Shown: positions 61,306-64,000 of the stretch, in pieces
Numbering within the stretch: the stretch's first letter is position 1
How the letters are laid out: every line of letters begins with the position of its first letter
NCBI RefSeq assembly: GCF_051846915.1
Contig: NZ_JBPYCR010000008.1
Location: forward strand, 50,834-114,833
Source: JBPYCR01 sp051846915
GTDB lineage: Bacteria > Bacillota > Bacilli > Bacillales > Amphibacillaceae
DNA: 64,000 nt
Direction: 5' to 3'
Notes under the pieces: generated by a model
Databases searched by the model: none
Seen by the model: only the letters and a program-made list of their open reading frames with translations
Told to the model about the DNA's origin: nothing
Translations under genes and position numbers: made by a program

Positions 61306-62028
61306 TTATAAATAATCGGTTTTTCCCATCTTCCTTTTCATTCGCTTCATCCAAAACATAGCTCCAAAAGCGGTGAGCAGCAAAGAGACAATTATAGATA
61401 GAAGCGGGTAATCTTCAGCAATAAACATTGTCCAATTGACGAACCCGTTTGAATACCATTTGTAAAACAGGATAATAAATAAAGTAATTATAATAGGCCC
61501 AAGCAAAAATAAAGTTATAATAATGTTGAAAAAAAGGTTTGCCCCTGCTTCAGCAACCAATTGCTGACAGCCTAAATAAACACCGAAACATATCCATATG
61601 ATAGAAAAAACGGCATATGTTCCAATGCTCAGCTCTGTTTGTAATGCAGGTGTCAAAATATATAAGATGGTAAGAAACAAGATTTGAATCGGAACGGAAA
61701 TAATGATGTATGTTAAATATCGATACTTTACAACAACTTCTTTTGGAACTGGCAACTGATTTAACGCGATAAGAAAATAAGATGCATACCGCCCATTGCC
61801 AAGTTTCTGTTCTCTAAATATTTTCGGTCTTGCCCACTGCGAAGCGACCATAAAAAACAAAATGAAAAACAAATCTATACCCATCTCCGCATTTCGGATA
61901 TAATCCGGTATGGTCGGCACCACTAAAAGGAGTGCGGTTAACAGTATGCCGATTAAGACGAATAGCGTTAACGGTGAATGTCTGAATTCATATTTCGCCA
62001 GCCAAAAAGCCTGCTTCCAATTATCCAT
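61306..62028 (-). CDS. Membrane subunit of the GntR-linked ABC module, copy 2
   Basis: 240 residues with six predicted helices. WKQAFWLAKYEFRHSPLTL opens it and KRMKRKMGKTDYL closes it, both paralleling the upstream gene (WKEAIWLATLELKTSPLNY ... KTLKKRTKRMDYL). The two are tandem paralogues of the same length and probably form a heterodimeric permease with the YtrB-like ATPase. Related to ABC-2 type or YtrC/D-like subunits. Confidence 0.72.
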   Translation of the reverse strand: MDNWKQAFWLAKYEFRHSPLTLFVLIGILLTALLLVVPTIPDYIRNAEMGIDLFFILFFMVASQWARPKIFREQKLGNGRYASYFLIALNQLPVPKEVVVKYRYLTYIIISVPIQILFLTILYILTPALQTELSIGTYAVFSIIWICFGVYLGCQQLVAEAGANLFFNIIITLFLLGPIIITLFIILFYKWYSNGFVNWTMFIAEDYPLLSIIVSLLLTAFGAMFWMKRMKRKMGKTDYL

Positions 62029-62070
62029 TAGCTTCCACTTCCTTTTCGAAAGAATAAAAAATGTATCTTG

Positions 62071-62793
62071 TTATAAATAATCCATTCTTTTCGTCCGTTT
62101 TTTTAGCGTTTTTGTCCAATAATTAAATCCAATGCCAGCTATTAAAGTCGAAATAATAATAGAAAGGAAAGGCGAATTCTGTGCCATTTTCATTGTCCAA
62201 TAGACAACCCCATACCCGAGTAAAAGATGGAAAAAGGTAAAAAGAACGGTTAATCCGACTAAGATACCGACAAAGCCAATAACGATGTCCCGATTCTTCA
62301 ATTTATCTCCTGCATCTCCAGCCGGCATTATATACCCGGCATAAACACCGAAAGAAAGCCAAATGATTGCAAAAGCAATGTACTCAAATGCTGATAAAAA
62401 TGATTGTAACGCAGGTGTCAGCATGTATGCCGAGCTCAATATCAGCACTTGTAAAGGGAATGATAGCAAAAAATGAAATATTAATCGGCTTTTCGCGAGC
62501 GTATCTAGCGGGATCGGCAACGTTGTTTGCATAATATACGTTGGGGATGCCCAAATAGAGCCACTTACTTTTTGATATTGATAATCTTTACCCCGAAACC
62601 AGGAAGAAAGGATGCTAAATAATAACATAAAAAATAAATCAAAACCTACGTAATTATTCTCAATATAAGATGAAAAACTTGTAATAAAAAACAGGCCAAG
62701 TAACCCGGTTATACATAAAGCAAACAAATAATTTAAGGGAGAAGTTTTTAATTCCAATGTCGCCAACCAAATCGCTTCTTTCCACTGTTTCAT
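62071..62793 (-). CDS. Membrane subunit of the GntR-linked ABC module, copy 1
   Basis: 240 residues, first gene of the module. Six helices; ALQSFLSAFEYIAFAIIWLSFGVYAG near 130-155 aligns with a segment in copy 2 (ALQTELSIGTYAVFSIIWICFGVYLG). Forty-two nt before copy 2; ATG behind AAAGGAG. The duplicate pair argues for a two-component membrane channel. Confidence 0.72.
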   Translation of the reverse strand: MKQWKEAIWLATLELKTSPLNYLFALCITGLLGLFFITSFSSYIENNYVGFDLFFMLLFSILSSWFRGKDYQYQKVSGSIWASPTYIMQTTLPIPLDTLAKSRLIFHFLLSFPLQVLILSSAYMLTPALQSFLSAFEYIAFAIIWLSFGVYAGYIMPAGDAGDKLKNRDIVIGFVGILVGLTVLFTFFHLLLGYGVVYWTMKMAQNSPFLSIIISTLIAGIGFNYWTKTLKKRTKRMDYL

Positions 62794-62820
62794 AGAAGTA
62801 ATCTCCTTTCGGTGATATGG

Positions 62821-62869
62821 TGTGTATGTTTGTATACACAGTATATGTGACTGAATATAAAATTGTCAA
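62821..62869 (-). promoter_or_regulatory. Promoter and GntR-type operator of the ABC module
   Basis: On the minus strand TTGACA (62869-62864) and TATACT (62845-62840) are 18 nt apart. Directly downstream, TGTGTAT and ATACACA form 7-bp arms around a 6-nt spacer (62821-62840), so a bound regulator would block transcription initiation. The palindrome fits the size of YtrA-subfamily operators. Confidence 0.7.
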
Positions 62870-63054
62870 TAGAGATCTCAGCCTAAATTTTTTATGTGTT
62901 AAAAAGGTAGTCGGTTTCCTCATGCTTGTACTGCTAGTGCAAGTACACCAATAAATGAAAAAGACCTGCAAATATTCGACAATAATGTTTAGAATTGGCG
63001 AAAAGTGTAAATGGTGAAGGTAGGAAATATACACAATGAAAGGAGAGAAATATA

Positions 63055-63663
63055 TTGAAAAAAATTAGTATACTCTTTTTATCTCTATTTTTTATAATCA
63101 TTTTAAGTGCATGTGCCAATGACGATAACACTTCCCCCGAAAAAGAAATGGAAGACGAAGAAGCAGTCGAGGTAGATAATAATGTAGAAAGTGAAGGGGA
63201 AGGTGAACAAGAAGTAACGGTTGAATTGAAGAATACAGAAGGTGCTACAGTCGGGACGGCAGTATTGGAGCAGGAGAGTGAAGGTGTGAAGATTTCATTA
63301 CGTGCAGATCATTTAACCCCTGGTATGCATGGATTTCACATTCATGAAAAAGGTGTCTGCGAGGCGCCGGATTTTAAATCAGCTGGAGGACACTTTAACC
63401 CAACAGACAAGAAGCATGGGTTTGATCATGAAAATGGGCCACATGCCGGTGATATGCCAAATATAACCGTTAAAGAAGGCGGGGCAGTCGCTGAGGATGT
63501 TGTCAATGAACGCGTTACATTGGAAAAGGGAGCGGAAAACTCTTTATTTAGTGATGAAGGCACCGCATTGGTGATTCATTCTAAAGCAGATGATTACGTA
63601 TCTCAACCAGCTGGCGATGCAGGTGAGCGAGTGGCATGTGGTGTCATAAGCCCACCAAAATAA
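63055..63663 (+). CDS. sodC: Cu/Zn superoxide dismutase lipoprotein
   Basis: 202 residues. A lipobox (ILSACAN) is followed by a Glu/Asp-rich spacer (about 25-55) and a Greek-key domain. The copper ligands are present (HGFHIHEKGVC, GGHFNP, ALVIHSKADDY), as are the zinc ligands (KKHGFDHENGPHAGD) and the channel Arg (GERVACG). B. subtilis YojM is reported to lack part of the copper site; here it is complete, so dismutase activity at the cell surface is expected. TTG start behind AAAGGAG. Confidence 0.9.
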   Translation: MKKISILFLSLFFIIILSACANDDNTSPEKEMEDEEAVEVDNNVESEGEGEQEVTVELKNTEGATVGTAVLEQESEGVKISLRADHLTPGMHGFHIHEKGVCEAPDFKSAGGHFNPTDKKHGFDHENGPHAGDMPNITVKEGGAVAEDVVNERVTLEKGAENSLFSDEGTALVIHSKADDYVSQPAGDAGERVACGVISPPK

Positions 63664-63740
63664 AAACCACTTCCAAAAGATGACGAAAATGTAGCTATTA
63701 CTATTCGGCAGTATAAAGTTCATATAATTGAAAGAATCAG

Positions 63741-63764
63741 CCCCAGCATAAGCCTGGGGTTTTT
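63741..63764 (+). terminator. Terminator of sodC
   Basis: CCCCAG and CTGGGG around 7 nt, followed by TTTTT. Confidence 0.85.
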
Positions 63765-63894
63765 ATATGAACGTTCGGAAGTTTGGGCCTCAAGGAAGAT
63801 AATAATAATTCGCTGCTATACATAAGAAAATAACTAAACACAATAATGTTAAACGTCTATCAAGTCATGTATAATCTCATCTTTGACAGTAAAA

Positions 63895-63937
63895 ACCACA
63901 GGAATGCTTTTATGACAAGCATTTCTGTGGTTTTTTT
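63895..63937. terminator. Bidirectional terminator
   Basis: ACCACAGGAATGCTT pairs with AAGCATTTCTGTGGT (15 bp, one G-U) around 7 nt. Seven Ts follow on the plus strand and five on the minus strand, suiting both sodC and a gene entering from the right. The rest of 63664-63935 shows nothing. Confidence 0.85.
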
Positions 63938-64000
63938 AGTGTTCAAAAGTGAGTACTATTTCTGTTTTTTCACCTTCTTTAAAATTTTTTTCATTTTTTG
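63936..64000 (-). CDS. C-terminal end of a gene entering from the right (partial)
   Basis: A minus-strand frame is open from the window edge to TAA at 63938-63936, giving about 20 residues that end in EGEKTEIVLTFEH. The stop falls just at the bidirectional terminator, which supports a real gene end. The tail resembles the end of copper-chaperone PCuAC-type domains, but this is too short to name. Confidence 0.35.
   Translation of the reverse strand, partial: KNEKNFKEGEKTEIVLTFEH

Overview
The window looks like chromosomal DNA from a low-GC, Gram-positive endospore-former of the family Bacillaceae, most like the moderately halophilic or alkaliphilic Oceanobacillus/Virgibacillus group. The evidence is AT-rich sequence, strong AGGAGG-type ribosome binding sites with many TTG and GTG starts, and proteins that resemble Bacillus YutJ, GltC, AsnO, RlmN, MotA/MotB and a seven-gene Mrp antiporter. 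The genus is an inference. No rRNA, tRNA, CRISPR array, phage or complete insertion sequence was seen.

Layout. 1-3277 is the right-hand end of a lasso-peptide-type gene cluster (truncated B2 protease, nucleotidyltransferase, export ABC transporter). 3305-8535 holds housekeeping and accessory genes: a membrane-anchored phosphoesterase, a YutJ-type NADH dehydrogenase, a fosmidomycin-resistance-type exporter and a copper nitrite reductase with a well-placed Fnr-type site. 8879-22447 is a carbohydrate region: a fructokinase-like gene, then an 11-gene collinear set. That set has a binding-protein ABC importer, two TIM-barrel isomerases, two Gfo/Idh/MocA dehydrogenases, a class I aldolase, a PfkB kinase, a DeoR regulator, a PIG-L deacetylase and a NagB-like isomerase/deaminase. 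It follows the logic of inositol catabolism, but the deacetylase and deaminase point to an N-acylated amino sugar or amino cyclitol whose identity I cannot name. A compact structured RNA follows it at about 22496-22637.

22731-30836 is mixed: a flavin monooxygenase, motAB behind a sigma-D-like promoter, a hydrolase, an M24 peptidase, an RlmN-type methylase and a DMT transporter. 30931-37050 is the Mrp Na+/H+ antiporter operon (A to G, minus strand), interrupted between mrpD and mrpE by a repeat and flanked by a divergent UspA-like gene. 38109-41452 is an ECF sigma/anti-sigma pair followed by an AsnO-like asparagine synthetase whose glutaminase domain has lost its catalytic residues. 42276-49387 holds fdhD, an FdhF/YdeP-type molybdoenzyme, a sirtuin, and divergent gdhA and gltC-like genes. 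49858-53550 is a class I ribonucleotide reductase operon with a flavodoxin gene between the subunits. 54268-62793 holds an RND exporter, a two-gene ABC exporter and a GntR-controlled ABC module. The window ends with a copper/zinc superoxide dismutase lipoprotein and the last codons of a gene running in from the right.

Two patterns cut across the gene map. Six copies of a long palindromic interspersed repeat occur between genes. In four of them the same end lies 2-4 nt from a stop codon, always in the same orientation relative to that gene. A decaying tandem array with a period of about 52 bp lies between the reductase region and the RND exporter.
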